Part shown: in pieces, positions 1 to 12,843 of the stretch
Position numbering within the stretch: the stretch's first letter is position 1
How the letters are laid out: each line of letters starts with the position of its first letter
Assembly (NCBI GenBank): GCA_029465975.1
Contig: CM055744.1
Coordinates: forward strand, 744,001 to 808,000
From: Dallia pectoralis
Lineage: Eukaryota; Chordata; Actinopteri; Esociformes; Umbridae
Direction of reading: 5' to 3'
Length of the DNA stretch: 64,000 bases
Made by a program: the position numbers and the translations under genes
The notes under the pieces: generated by a model
Database searches by the model: none
The model's input: the letters and a program-made list of their open reading frames with translations, nothing else
What the model was told of the DNA's origin: nothing

Positions 1-3000
1 CTTCTATTCCTAACACACTGACTACAATTCCTAACACACTGACTTCTATTCCTAACACACTGACTACTATTCCTAACACACTGACTACTATTCTTAACAC
101 ACTGACTACTATTCCTAACACACTGACTACTATTCCTAACACACTGACTACTATTCCTAACGCCTTCTACTATTCCTAACACACTGACTACTATTCCTAA
201 CACACTGACTACTATTCGTAACACACTGACTACTATTCCTAACACACTGACTACTATTCCTAACGCACTGACTACTATTCCTAATGCACTGACTACTATT
301 CCTAACACACTGACTACTATTCCTAACACACTGACTACTATTCCTAACACACTGACTACAATTCCTAACACACTGACTTCTATTCCTAACACACTGACTA
401 CTATTCCTAACACACTGACTACTATTCCTAACACACTGACTACAATTCCTAACACACTGACTTCTATTCCTAACACACTGACTACTATTCCTAACACACT
501 GACTACTATTCCTAACGCCTTCTACTATTCCTAACACACTGACTACTATTCCTAACACACTGACTACTATTCCTAACACACTGACTACTTTTCCTAACAC
601 ACTGACTACTATTCCTAACACAGCTTCTACTATTCCTAACACACCTTCTACTATTCCTAACACACTGACTACTATTCCTAACACACTGACTACTATTCTT
701 AACACACTGACTACTATTCCTAACGCCTTCTACTATTCCTAACACACTGACTACTATTCCTAACACACTGACTACTATTCCTAACACACTGACTACTATT
801 CCTAACACACTGACTACAATTCCTAACACACTGACTTCTATTCCTAACACACTGACTACTATTCCTAACACACTGACTACTATTCCTAACGCCTTCTACT
901 ATTCCTAACACACTGACTACTATTCCTAACACACTGACTACTATTCCTAACACACTGACTACTTTTCCTAACACACTGACTACTATTCCTAACACAGCTT
1001 CTACTATTCCTAACACACCTTCTACTATTCCTAACACACTGACTACTATTCCTAACACACTGACTACTATTCTTAACACACTGACTACTATTCCTAACGC
1101 CTTCTACTATTCCTAACACACTGACTACTATTCCTAACACACTGACTACTATTCCTAACACACTGACTTCTATTCCTAACACACTGACTACTATTCCTAA
1201 CACACTGACTACTATTCCTAACGCCTTCTACTATTCCTAACACACTGACTACTATTCCTAACACACTGACTACTTTTCCTAACACACTGACTACTATTCC
1301 TAACACACCTTCTACTATTCCTAATACACCTTCTACTATTCCTAACACACTGACTACTATTCCTAACACACTGACTACTATTCCTAACACACTGACTACT
1401 ATTCCTAACGCCTTCTACTATTCCTAACACACTGACTACTATTCGTAACACACTGACTACTATTCCTAACACACTGACTACTATTCCTAACGCACTGACT
1501 ACTATTCCTAATGCACTGACTACTATTCCTAACACACTGACTACTATTCCTAACACACTGACTACTATTCCTAACACACTGACTACAATTCCTAACACAC
1601 TGACTTCTATTCCTAACACACTGACTACTATTCCTAACACACTGACTACTATTCCTAACACACTGACTACAATTCCTAACACACTGACTTCTATTCCTAA
1701 CACACTGACTACAATTCCTAACGCACTGACTACTATTCCTAATGCACTGACTACTATTCCTAACACACTGACTACTATTCCTAACACACTGACTACTATT
1801 CCTAACACACTGACTACAATTCCTAACACACTGACTTCTATTCCTAACACACTGACTACTATTCCTAACACACTGACTACTATTCCTAACACACTGACTA
1901 CAATTCCTAACACACTGACTTCTATTCCTAACACACTGACTACAATTCCTAACACACTGACTTCTATTCCTAACACACTGACTACTATTCCTAACACACT
2001 GACTACTATTCCTAACGCCTTCTACTATTCCTAACACACTGACTACTATTCCTAACACACTGACTACTTTTCCTAACACACTGACTACTATTCCTAACAC
2101 ACCTTCTACTATTCCTAATACACCTTCTACTATTCCTAACACACTGACTACTATTCCTAACACACTGACTACTATTCCTAACACACTGACTACTATTCCT
2201 AACGCCTTCTACTATTCCTAACACACTGACTACTATTCTTAACACACTGACTACTATTCCTAACACACTGACTACTATTCCTAACACACTGACTACTATT
2301 CCTAACACACTGACTACTATTCCTAACACACTGACTACTATTCCTAACACACTGACTACTATTCTTAACACACTGACTACTATTCCTAACACACTGACTA
2401 CTATTCCTAACACACTGACTACTATTCTTAACACACTGACTACTATTCCTAACACACTGACTACTATTCCTAACACACTGACTACTATTCCTAACGCCTT
2501 CTACTATTCCTAACACACTGACTACTATTCCTAACACACTGACTACTATTCGTAACACACTGACTACTATTCCTAACACACTGACTACTATTCCTAACGC
2601 ACTGACTACTATTCCTAATGCACTGACTACTATTCCTAACACACTGACTACTATTCCTAACACACTGACTACTATTCCTAACACACTGACTACAATTCCT
2701 AACACACTGACTTCTATTCCTAACACACTGACTACTATTCCTAACACACTGACTACTATTCCTAACACACTGACTACAATTCCTAACACACTGACTTCTA
2801 TTCCTAACACACTGACTACTATTCCTAACACACTGACTACTATTCCTAACGCCTTCTACTATTCCTAACACACTGACTACTATTCCTAACACACTGATTA
2901 CTATTCCTAACACACTGACTACTTTTCCTAACACACTGACTACTATTCCTAACACAGCTTCTACTATTCCTAACACACCTTCTACTATTCCTAACACACT

Positions 3001-3380
3001 GACTACTATTCCTAACACACTGACTACTATTCTTAACACACTGACTACTATTCCTAACGCCTTCTACTATTCCTAACACACTGACTACTATTCCTAACAC
3101 ACTGACTACTATTCCTAACACACTGACTACTTTTCCTAACACACTGACTACTATTCCTAACACACCTTCTACTATTCCTAACACACCTTCTACTATTCCT
3201 AACACACTGACTACTATTCCTAACACACTGACTACTATTCCTAACACACTGACTACTATTCCTAACGCAACTTCTACTATTCCTAACAGGAGGACTACAA
3301 TTCATAAAACCGACTGCTATTCACAACAGCTTCTAATATTCACAATACACCTACTACTTACTATTCATAACACATCCACT
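1..3380. repeat. Minisatellite A: 21-bp unit with periodic 19-bp variant units
   Basis: The basic unit is 21 bp and includes CCTAACACACTGACTACT, repeated from the window edge to about 3290 and then decaying to about 3380. Variants include ATTCTTAACA, CTAACGCACTG, CTTCTATTCC and ACACCTTCTAC. Because 21 is a multiple of three, both strands contain long stop-free frames; minus-strand frames read as VRNSSQC or VLGIVVS heptads. Shortened 19-bp units (CCTAACGCCTTCTACTATT) recur and shift the frame. Spacing between successive short units is 124 to 607 bp, always 19 more than a multiple of 21. Blocks recur, e.g. around 157-705 and 2491-3039, showing higher-order duplication. No sign of real coding. 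Confidence 0.97.
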
Positions 3381-3990
3381 GAGTATACATTAATCAACTG
3401 AAACAACTGACACACAACACTGAAATAATTTGTGTGTGTGTGTGTGAGAGAGAAAAAGAGAAGATTTGCATATTGCTGGGCACTTTTGAAAAATCCATTG
3501 CAACCGGAACATTCAGAGACTTTGTAATTTGGAAATGTGTCACTCTAAGGTCTAACTCAAACATATGGACTGTCATCCTTCAGATGTTCTACCTCCTGCA
3601 GACCAATCCCACGCTCATCTTCACCACCTCCTCTTGACCACACAGCCCACAACACTCTCTGCACATCTACCCCTCAATCATCCTCCTCACCTAGCTCACC
3701 TCTCAGTCCTCATAATCCCCTCCTCCCTCCTTTCCCTCCTCCTTCCTTTCCTGGCTCTCTCTGCAGCTGGCTCTTTGCTGCAGCCGGCATTGTTTGCTCT
3801 CTGGTTGCCAGGGTGACCCCAGAGTTTTGTAATTTCAGCTTCTTGATTGCAGGCCCGGCTGTAATTTGCGTAAGCATCACTCTTCAAGGTAGAAACACTC
3901 TTTTCTCCATTTTCTTTCTTCGTCGCTCTAATTTTCCTGCTATCTTTGGTACTCTCATGTCGTGTTGCTTCAATGAATTATCAAAAGCCT
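3381..3990. other. Non-repetitive spacer with a short TG microsatellite
   Basis: A TG run with following GA lies at about 3431-3452. A pyrimidine-rich stretch covers 3590-3780. I see no exon or element here. Confidence 0.5.
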
Positions 3991-4376
3991 ACAGAGACAG
4001 GGAGAGACAGGGAGAGACAGGGAGAGAGGGAGAGAGAGAGGGAGAGACAGGGAGAGAGAGGGAGAGAGAGAGAGGGAGAGAGAGAGAGGAGAGGGAGGGA
4101 GGGAGGGAGAGAGAGAGAGAGAGAGAGGGAGAGACAGGGAGAGAGAGGGAGAGAGAGAGGGGAGAGGGAGAGTGGGAGAGAGAGAGAGGGAGAGAGAGAG
4201 GGAGGGGGAGAGAGAGAGAGGGAGAGACAGGGAGAGACAGGGAGAGAGAGGGAGAGAGAGGGAGAGAGAGGGAGAGACAGGGAGAGAGAGAGAGAGAGAG
4301 GGGGAGAGACAGGTGAGAGACAGGGATTGAGAGGGAGAGAGGGAGAGAGACAGGGATTGAGAGAGGAAGAGAAGAG
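3991..4376 (+). repeat. Polypurine GGGAGA/CAGGGAGA simple repeat
   Basis: About 385 bp of almost pure purine on the plus strand, built from GAGAGGGAGA and GACAGGGAGA blocks. Such tracts can form triplex (H-DNA) and favour R-loops if transcribed from the plus strand. Long open frames on both strands (Arg/Glu/Gly-rich and Ser/Leu/Pro-rich) are composition artefacts. Confidence 0.95.
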
Positions 4377-4613
4377 TGGACTGTTCGACATGCCATGGTG
4401 CTGTGGAGCGTTGCATTAGCTCGGAGCTTAGAGAGAGCAAGCGAGAGAGAAAGGAGTGGCCCCGGTGCCATGTCTAAACTCCTATCGATCCCCCAACCTC
4501 ACCGGGATAGCAATCAATAGCCAAAGAAATCCAGCAGGCCACACTCCCAAGCTCAAATCCCATCTCAACATGACCAACACCCATGAAATGTTATTTCAAA
4601 GGAGAACCTACTT

Positions 4614-5181
4614 GGGGAGGGGGAGGGGGCTGGTGGGCAGCAGGGATGATGTCAGTCACCATCATTGGGGTGGGGGAGGGCTGGTGGGCAGCAGGGTTGA
4701 TGTCAATCACCATCATTGGGGTGGGGGAGGGCTGGTGGGCAGCAGGGATGATGTCAGTCACCATCATTGGGGTGGGGGAGGGCTGGTGGGCAGCAGGGAT
4801 GATGTCAGTCACCATCATTGGGGTGGGGGAGGGCTGGTGGGCAGCAGGGATGATGTCAGTCACCATCATTGGGGTGGGGGAGGGGGCTGGTGGGCAGCAG
4901 GGATGATGTCAGTCACCATCATTGGGGTGGGGGAGGGGGCGGGTGGGCAGCAGGGATGATGTCAGTCACCATCATTGGGGTGGGGGAGGGCTGGTGGGCA
5001 GCAGGGATGATGTCAGTCACCATCATTGGGGTGGGGGAGGGCTGGTGGGCAGCAGGGATGATGTCAGTCACCATCATTGGGGTGGGGGAGGGCTGGTGGG
5101 CAGCAGGGATGATGTCAGTCACCATCATTGGGGTGGGGGAGGGCTGGTGGGCAGCAGGGATGATGTCAGTCACCATCATTG
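4614..5181 (+). repeat. Minisatellite C: G-rich 51-bp unit, about 11 copies
   Basis: The 51-bp unit contains CTGGTGGGCAGCAGGGATGA, then TGTCAGTCACCATCATT and GGGGTGGGGGAGGG. Copies start near 4630 and repeat at 51 bp, with 53-bp spacing around 4834-4940 where extra Gs appear. The G-run part fits a G-quadruplex pattern in every copy. Since 51 is 17 codons, plus and minus frames stay open; these are not genes. The 237 bp between the polypurine tract and this array hold no recognisable feature. Confidence 0.95.
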
Positions 5182-5234
5182 TTTTTTTTAACTAATCGGG
5201 TCGCTGATCAAGAGTTGTTTTTTTAACTTTAGGT

Positions 5235-6530
5235 ATCTCTTCTGTGGTGTTGCTTCATTACAATTTTTGCCCATTGCTTACACACTTTGGCTCATTATTG
5301 CAAAACTCTACACACAAGCCAAACAGACATTAACACTTGGAGATTAACAACTCACATCTATGCCAAAATGAAACACTGCAATCAAAACTAAACACTCTTT
5401 TCTAAAAATGTAATTCTTGCAACAAAACTATACACACAAGCACCATTTGAATTACTCTTTCATATAACCAGCAACACACGGATGAGATTTCTGCAGTCTT
5501 TGTGTTTCTATTTTTATCGTCAGACTCAATTTTCTGTAAATCTCAAAGTAGAATCTATGCAGTAATTAAATAAGTTTTTTATAAAAACAAACAATCTTAC
5601 ACAATAAAGATAAATAGAAACAAAACAAAAGTAAAAAAAAAATACTGGATAAATTGACTACTGTAAACATATACTTGCTGTGTGTGTGTGGTGGGGGGCT
5701 GGGGGGGGACTTATGGATCCTGCCTTCTGTTCGGATCTGGCCACAAGACCATGTCAACATCACAGGCGATGTCCTCACGGGCATCTGGGAATATATCGCC
5801 TTATGTGCCGAGTCCACCTTTGGATTGATCCCACCTCAATGTCTCCACATGTCATTGCTTGCAGAAGAGGCATGCAGGCGTGTGGTTGCCGATCATATAC
5901 TTTCCACCGCCATGCAGAAAATAATTATTTGATTGCATTTAGAAAGGGGCTGTAAGGGGGCAGGTATAAAAGTGTGAAATGGTTATGGTTGTTGAACCAA
6001 TCTGGGACCAGAACAGCCCAGTGGAAACTAACATTAACCGTGATGACAACAAACCTGGGCTGATGTCATCAGATACACGTCTCTCCACTGGCCCTCGTCT
6101 TTATCCTCGTCTTCCACATCGAACTCCTCTCTCTCTCTTTGTCCTTCTCTTACTCTGACTCTCATTGCCTCCACGTTTGCAAAGTTCTCAAAATAGCTTA
6201 CCTGCGGCCTATTTGTAGTGCTAAGGCTCAGAACGATTTGTGTTCTGTTTTTTGTGCCTGTGTTTTCAGGTGTGTATTTACAGTTATTGCTTACACACTA
6301 AAAATGAATGCTTAGACCAAAGCCACCATTTCTTAACTTCTAGTAGCATACCTTTAAACACAGTGTAGTCATGGCTTAAACACATTCTCAACTTTGCACT
6401 TTGTTTGCAATTCTTATTCGAAACACTACACACGTTTTCTTACATTAGACACTTTGTTCAAAAAGGAAATCTCCTGTTATCATTGGGAAAACACACTGTT
6501 CAAAATGCAAAACTCATCTGGCAATTGTAG
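5235..6530 (-). mobile_element. Decayed IS630/Tc1-type DNA transposon remnant
   Basis: The segment is rich in ACACA/TTGC words, such as GCTTACACACT near 5276 and 6289 and TGCAAAACTC near 5291 and 6504, typical of fish non-autonomous elements. Minus-strand translation of about 5900-5713 gives transposase C-terminal words (see the pseudogene entry). Around 6100-6170 the minus strand is Arg/Gly-rich, as in the N-terminal linker of the same transposase type. The two ends are approximate and no clear terminal inverted repeat was found. Confidence 0.55.
5713..5900 (-). pseudogene. Transposase C-terminal fragment, frameshifted
   Basis: Read on the minus strand from 5900: VYDRQPHACMPLLQAM, then CGDIEVGSIQRWTRH, then RRYIPRCP followed by a stop. 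In the next frame it resumes with ARED, DIACDVD and LWPDPNRRQD. I recognise this word order as the C-terminus of an IS630/Tc1-like transposase common in fish genomes. One frameshift and the loss of upstream DDE sequence make it non-functional. Family naming is from memory, not a search. Confidence 0.6.
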
Positions 6531-6577
6531 TCACTTACGTAATAGAAGGTACTGGTTCCGTTTATTTTTTTAAAATA

Positions 6578-6943
6578 ATTGTCACGGCTGGGTGAGGTAT
6601 ATATTTGAGAATATTGATGCAGGAGGGATGGCGTTTGGTGGCGCTTTAATAAGAGCGTGTAACTCACACTAACGGTACTCAACCATACACTTGACAAAAA
6701 CAACAAAACCAGCGACACATCGCTTTAGAATTTGCGATGGTGACACTCACAGGTAGAGGACAGGGAACATAGAACAATAGACATCGTACACTGAGGGAAC
6801 TTATATTGTCTATTCTAATGTGGGGATGGACACCAGGGGTGTGTGATGACATCACAGGACAAGGAAGTGATTGACATAGGAACGTAGATGGCTAGAAGCC
6901 CGCTCGTTTACAATTGTGGAGCTTTTGGGGGAGTTGTGACAAT
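6578..6943. mobile_element. MITE-like element with ATTGTCAC...GTGACAAT ends
   Basis: Perfect 8-bp inverted ends, ATTGTCAC at 6578-6585 and GTGACAAT at 6936-6943, bound 366 bp of non-coding DNA. Internal words (CACGGCTGGGTGAGG, GCTTTAATAAGAG) resemble a class of fish repeats that also appears at 19872-20277. Flanks are AT-rich (AATAAT on both sides), so the exact target duplication is ambiguous. Confidence 0.4.
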
Positions 6944-8690
6944 AATGAACAATTGTCTTTCCTGTCAATACTTTGGTGGAAACATAACAATATGCTACTG
7001 ATAATAGTTGATAAAATATGCCATATTTTATATTGGCATTTACATTGCTATTATTGATGTTGTCAAGTTGGCCCATCTGCAGGGAACAAAACAAATCTCT
7101 ATTATTGATTACATTAATTGTAGGAACTGCACTGCACTGACTGAAATTAACTCAATATTTTCTACAATACCTTGAAATTAATTGATTAATGGTTTAATTT
7201 AAAATAATAAGAGTGATAATATGATACTATAAAGGTATAAATAAATATATTTAAAGAGTACATGTTACATCTGGGCCTATATGAATATATATTCATTCGA
7301 ATGGCCTTACATTTTTTGGAAAAAAATCTAATCTGCTTCAAATTAGCCTTTTAAGCAGTTATTTTAACAGAAAGAAAATACGGGGATAAACCATGCATAT
7401 CTAGGAGCATTCCTAAAAGGAGCTTTCTGTAAGTATATTGAGTGCCGCCCTAACAAATGTTTTAAGTACCTCTGGTTCGAAATGACCCCAACCAACGCTT
7501 CTAGTGCTAAATCTACAAATAATAAATTACCAATATGAAAAAAATTTATATGAATGAATTATGTAAATTATGTTTATATTCTACTTGCTGGTTAAGGTTT
7601 ATTGTTGATTAACATTGCTTGATCATGTAATGCCTTTTTTAGCATCTTATGTTGCCATGCTTTCGAGATCAGAAAAATACCCATGATTGCTAGTTTGCAG
7701 GTTTGGTTGGTGTCGATCATTTTCCAAAGTGCCCGAGAAGTATTCAGAAAAGGTTTTACTTCCAGGGACAGAAATTGGTTGGATAAAGGTTTGGGGTTTA
7801 GCGTGTGGGTTTTTTGGTGCTTCCTGTCCTTGCTTGGATCTTAGTATATGACTCCGAGAAGGTTTCGGACTGATTTGAATCTTTTAATCATTTTGAAGTA
7901 TCGCCTTGAGGGACAGAGCGGCGTATGATGGAAATGATTACAGGGTCGCAAATAATAGGTTTCTCTTGGCTAGTGCTGATTGTTGATTGGTCACTCTCAG
8001 TCAGCCACTCTGAAGAGGCGGTGGGGGCACCCTGACCCTCTTACAGGCTAGCCCATAGTAAAAACAGCAAAACAAATCACTGCCAAGCGGAAAAAACACC
8101 ATCCAGTTGTCCTGAAGACAATTGAACCGAGAAGTTGTTTGCCCCGATAAGTGTTCTAACGACAGACAAAGGTGGAATATAAGAAGTGCTGTGTGATTGG
8201 CTGGAGCAGCTTACAGGCAACAACGGCCTTCTACAGGATCAAACCACATCCGGCTGGTACAAGGAGAACTGCAGCATCTCCTATCAGCTGTATACAATCC
8301 TTGGGATGGTGGTAATATTGTTCGGGCCTTGTTTATCTCATTCGTCTTTATTTGGTGCTAGAGCGTCTTCTTCCGGCCGCTCCTCTCCGCTGATCAGATG
8401 GAAGCGGGTGTTGGCGTGCGTGAGTCGTGTTGGATAGGCCCTTTATCTGGCAGTGTGTCCGTGCAGTGTGCCGATGCTATCAGGGCTAAAACCAGCTTGT
8501 CAATGGAGCCCTGTCACCCAACAATGAGAAGCTGCATTACCCAGAGTGCAGCAGGACAAAGCCTCCACCCTTTATCGCAGGATTGGAATATTCACAGACC
8601 GATTTAACAGCTTTTTATTCACCAAAGGGATGTGACAGCCACTGAAAAAGAGCAATAGGGGGGAATCAAGGGAGGTGGGGGAGGTGGGGC
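6944..8690. other. AT-rich unique sequence, no gene seen
   Basis: 6944-7640 is AT-rich; 7640-8640 is more balanced and non-repetitive. Frames at about 8186-8607 are open but short, with no recognisable motif or coding pattern. This block, especially 8180-8600, could include conserved non-coding DNA; I cannot test that. Confidence 0.4.
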
Positions 8691-9226
8691 AAGGGAGAGA
8701 GAGAGAGGGTGAGAGAGAAGGGAGAGAGAGAAGGGAGAGAGAGAGAGGGAGAGAGAAGGGAGAGAGAGAGAGGGTGAGAGAGAAGGGAGAGAGAGAGAAG
8801 GGAGAGAGAGAAGGGAGAGAGAGAAGGGAGAGAGAGAGGGAGAGAGAGAGGGGAGAGAGAGAGGGGAGAGAGAGAGAGAGAGAGAGAGAAGGGAGAGAGA
8901 GATAGAGGGGGAGAGAGAGAAGGGAGAGAGAGAGGGAGAGAGAGAGAGGGGAGAGAGAGAGAGGGGAGAGAGAGAGACAAGGGAGAGAGAGAGAAGGGGG
9001 AGAGAGAAGGGAGAGAGAGAGTGAGTGAGGGGGAGAGAGAGAAGGGAGAGAGAGAGATAAGGGAGAGGGAGGGAGAGGAAGAGAGAGGGGAGAGAGAAGG
9101 GAGAGAGAGAAGGGAGAGAGAGAGAAGGGAGAGAGAGAAGGGAGAGAGAGAAGGGAGAGAGATAGGGGAGAGAGAGAGAGTGAGGGGAGAGAGAGAGGGG
9201 AGAGAGAGATGGGAGAGAGAGAGAGG
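8691..9226 (+). repeat. Polypurine GAGAGAAGGGAGA simple repeat
   Basis: About 535 bp of purine on the plus strand made of GAGAGAGAAGGGAGAGA-type blocks. It is similar in composition to 3991-4376 but with AAGGG in place of the CAGGG blocks, so it probably arose separately. Minus-strand Leu/Ser-rich open frames are artefacts. Confidence 0.95.
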
Positions 9227-11390
9227 ACATTGATGTGGATTCTGGTCTTGTGTTTCTAGCTTTTATTAAAAGGTGAGTGGGAGTGATAACAAAAGAGAGA
9301 GACAAAGAAAGAGACAGACAGACAAAGACAGAGAGGGAACGTAATCAAAACACTAAAAGGATGCTTGGAAGATATCAGTGCATTAGACTACCATTAAAAT
9401 ACAGAAAGTCTGTACTCATGAGAGTGGCTTAAGACATAGCGGTTGAACCTGGAAGAGGACATGAAATGCAAAGTGCGTTCGTACGTTTGTCAATTTCTTT
9501 CTAGCACTCCAATGTTCGGTTGTATAATGAACAATAATGGCGAGACAAAAAAATATCTCGATTTTCTCCGTTTTCTCCTCACCGCCGGTCCGCAGACTTA
9601 ATTAGGCACACAGGGCTTCGAAGTCAGACAATGGCCGGTACATCAGAGCATCGGGTGACGCGCACGGCGAATGCCGAATGTGCACTGTTTACTTAAGCTT
9701 TAATCTTAGAACGTGTTTGTTTATTGGCATACAAAACAACATCTGAATGGAGCTATGCGTGGACACCACGGTCCATGCAGTTCTCTAATCGCTTAAAGCC
9801 CAGAGACAGCCAGCATGCCAATGAGAGTTCCTCCATCCAGCATGCTCCATTTATCTGAGAAGCCAATAACAATTTGTTCTTTCCTTCTACTCTCTTTCTT
9901 TCTTCCTCTTATTTGTTCTCTTCCTCTACCTCTTTTACTACATCTCTCTATTTTCTCCACTCCCGTTCGACATGGTTTTTTTAATCCTTTCATTACATTG
10001 TCAGTTTTTAATGGTCTTTTTATCGCGGCGCAGAGTCATCATCAGTGCATCATCGTAAATATAGTATGTATTGTACCTATGACAGTATTAAGAGGCTTCC
10101 TCTCTGAGATGCCAGATTCCTATATTACACCAATCTCCCCAGAGGACACAGCCTGTGAAAGTTAGAAAAAAAACCTGTATTTCAGCTGACTCTTTTTATG
10201 CGTTTTAAATTTTTATTTCACTACTCTGTATTGTATGTTCACTACAAACCTTCACTTTCTGTCATCAAGGCCAAGCAAAAACAGCAAGGCAGTCTGCACT
10301 TACAGATCGGGGGTTGCACTCAAGTCTTTCTGTTCCTTTGATGGCATGTAATTGTCCCTGTGTATGTACTGTCATTTGGTCTGCAATACTCAGGCTGCAT
10401 GACACACTCCATTTGATTTAAAAGGGCTTCAGATGTATGAATCTTTAAAATGTCCCCTTAGATTTTCCCTCTAGGAATATGTTCCAACCCCTACAAAAAT
10501 GTCAGTTCTTGATAATCCATGTCAACCTTTACATTTTCCTTTGCTGCTGAAATGTTTTTCCCCAGTAGCGAATTGGTTCTAATTATGTTCCCTGTCATTA
10601 TCTGTACCATGAAGGTCGGAAATGTAACCAAACGGAGGTAATGATTTCCACAACAAAACGAGTTAATCTAAACATTAAACCTTACGCAGCACATGGAATG
10701 TGTATGAAGGTGTATATACCAATATGTCTAGGATTGTATGAGTAAGGGGCTGCCTGTTTTAAACAGATGTGTCCCCCGCCCATTGGCTCTAAGTCACCGC
10801 CACGTAGTCTGGATTGCATCTTGCCAAATGGACTCTGGTGGAGGCAGGCATGAATTGGGCACAAAGCAGTCTGAGGTGGGTGGGAGAGACGTTTGATAGG
10901 GTTGCCTCTCCTCATTCGTCTCCTTGTCTCAGTTCGGCACCTGCGGGCTCAGTTGTGATTATCGGACGGCTAATGAGCTCTCATCGGCAAGCAGGTTTTA
11001 GTTCCGGCAGGGTTTGATTACCCGCAGACCATCCGTCGGATGTGTTTGGGAGAAAAAGTAGGTTAAACACAATTCAGTCGGTTGTCTCTGCTTAGGGAGA
11101 GGAACAAGGCATCTGAGCTCTACAGATATGTCAAGGACACGCTGTTGGTCCCGTTGGAGAAACAGAGACATTAGGAAACGCACAGAGAGAGGAAGAGACA
11201 GAGGACCAACCGAACTATGCCCTTTTCATTGGCTGTTTTTAAAACTGGCCCTTAGAGGTGCACATCCAATTGAATCACATAGATCAGCACCAATCAAAAT
11301 GAGGTTCAGGTTTGCAGCAGGTTGTTTAGACATAGGCATGTGCTGCTCTGTCTGATTCTATTGGACAGAAGTAGTTGCCACTCAAATTTT
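9227..11390. other. Unique non-coding stretch
   Basis: A purine-rich tail (9290-9340) is followed by unremarkable sequence. A pyrimidine-rich run lies at about 9880-9965. Short open frames (for example 9815-10165) show no family resemblance. No exon of the alpha2delta gene was recognised here. Confidence 0.4.
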
Positions 11391-11990
11391 GCCAAACTCC
11401 AGAGAGGCCAATATCCTCAGGCCAATATCCAGAGGCCAATATCCAGAGGCCAATATCCAGAGGCCAATATCCAGAGAGGCCAATATCCAGAGAGGCCAAT
11501 ATCCAGAGAGGCCAAACTCCAGAGAGGCCAATATCCAGAGGCCAATATCCAGAGAGGCCAATATCCAGAGGCCAATATCCAGAGGCCAATATCCAGGCAG
11601 GCCAATATCCAGAGGCCAATATCCAGAGGCCAATATCCAGAGGCCAATATCCAGGGAGGCCAATATCCAGAGAGGCCAATATCCAGAGGCCAATATTCAG
11701 AGGCCAAAATCCAGAGAGGCCAATATCCAGAGGCCAATATCCAGGGAGGCCAATATCCAGGGAGGCCAATATCCAGAGAGGCCAATATCCAGAGAGGCCA
11801 ATATCCAGAGGTCAATATCCAGAGGCCAATATCCAGGGAGGCCAATATCCAGAGGGGCCAATATCCAGAGGTCAATATCCAGAGGCCAATATCCAGAGAG
11901 GCCAATATCCAGAGGTCAATATCCAGAGGCCAATATCCAGGGAGGCCAATATCCAGAGGTCAATATCCAGAGGCCAATATCCAGGGAGGC
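11391..11990. repeat. Minisatellite E: 14/16-bp unit AGGCCAATATCCAG(AG)
   Basis: Tandem units alternate between 14 bp (GGCCAATATCCAGA) and 16 bp (extra GA), with variants CAAACTCC, GTCAATATCC and CAGGCAGG. The mix of lengths keeps several frames open on both strands: ANIQRPISR-type on plus, LDIGLWILA-type on minus. Each unit holds CCAAT, so the array offers about 40 CCAAT-box-like words, probably by chance. Confidence 0.95.
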
Positions 11991-12433
11991 TAAGATCAAT
12001 AGAGAAACATAGACAGAGAAGTGGAGTGAAATAATGGAGGGAGAGGACAAAAGAGAGTTAAACAAAGTCAAAGGAGAGATGTGAAAATATTGAGATGCAG
12101 AGAGAGGAATGCAGGCAGATAGCTGGCAGACTGGTTATACTGTAGCTACCCCACATCTTACACAAGTATTCGTTTTCTGCAGACCAATTGCAATGGCTTT
12201 TTGTTGTTTAAGGTCCTCTGTGACCAATATGCAGAGTTTGTGTGTGTGTGTGCGGGAGTGTGCGAACAGAGTGACATGCGTGCAATTACCAAGTCATTAG
12301 CAGGTGTCCTGAGGAGATATGGATACGACTGTAATCTTTCCACACGCGATGAAGGGCTCATCTGCGATTTAAATGTCAAACTGTCTCAACTTGTCTTGTG
12401 AGTGCGTGCAACATGCCCTCCTAGAGTTAGCAT
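11991..12433. other. Short unique spacer
   Basis: Includes a small TG run at about 12238-12252. No feature recognised. Confidence 0.4.
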
Positions 12434-12843
12434 AGACACCAGGACCTAGCCCCGACACCAGGACCTAGCCCCGACACCAGGACCTAGCCCGAGACCGGGA
12501 CCTAGCCCCGACACCGGGACCTAGCCCCGACACCGGGACCTAGCCCCGACACCGGGACCTAGCCCCGAGACCGGGACCTAGCCCGGACACCGGGACCTAG
12601 CCCCGACACCAGGACCTAGCCCCGACACCAGGACCTAGCCCCGTCACCAGGACCTAGCCCCGACACCAGGACCAAGCCCCGACACCAGGACCTAGCCCCG
12701 ACACCAGGACCTAGCCCCGAGACCAGGACCTAGCCCGAGACCAGGACCTAGCCCCGAGACCAGGACCTAGCCCCGAGACCAGGACCTAGCCCCGAGACCA
12801 GGACCTAGCCCCGAGACCAGGACCTAGCCCTGACACCAGGACT
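12434..12843. repeat. Minisatellite F: 19-bp unit, about 21 copies
   Basis: The unit is GACACCAGGACCTAGCCCC, with variants GAGACC, ACCGGGACC and 18-bp copies lacking one C. Variants cluster: CGGGACC copies in the first half, GAGACCAGG copies in the second. This suggests stepwise local expansion. Confidence 0.95.

Noticed and set aside
1..3290. Many overlapping 80-260 codon frames with VRNSSQC or VLGIVVS heptads
   Set aside because: Product of a 21-bp repeat lacking stops in some frames; several overlapping frames are open at once, so none is special.
3970..4471. Ser/Leu-rich and Arg/Glu-rich frames near the polypurine tract
   Set aside because: Low-complexity translation of a simple repeat in five frames.
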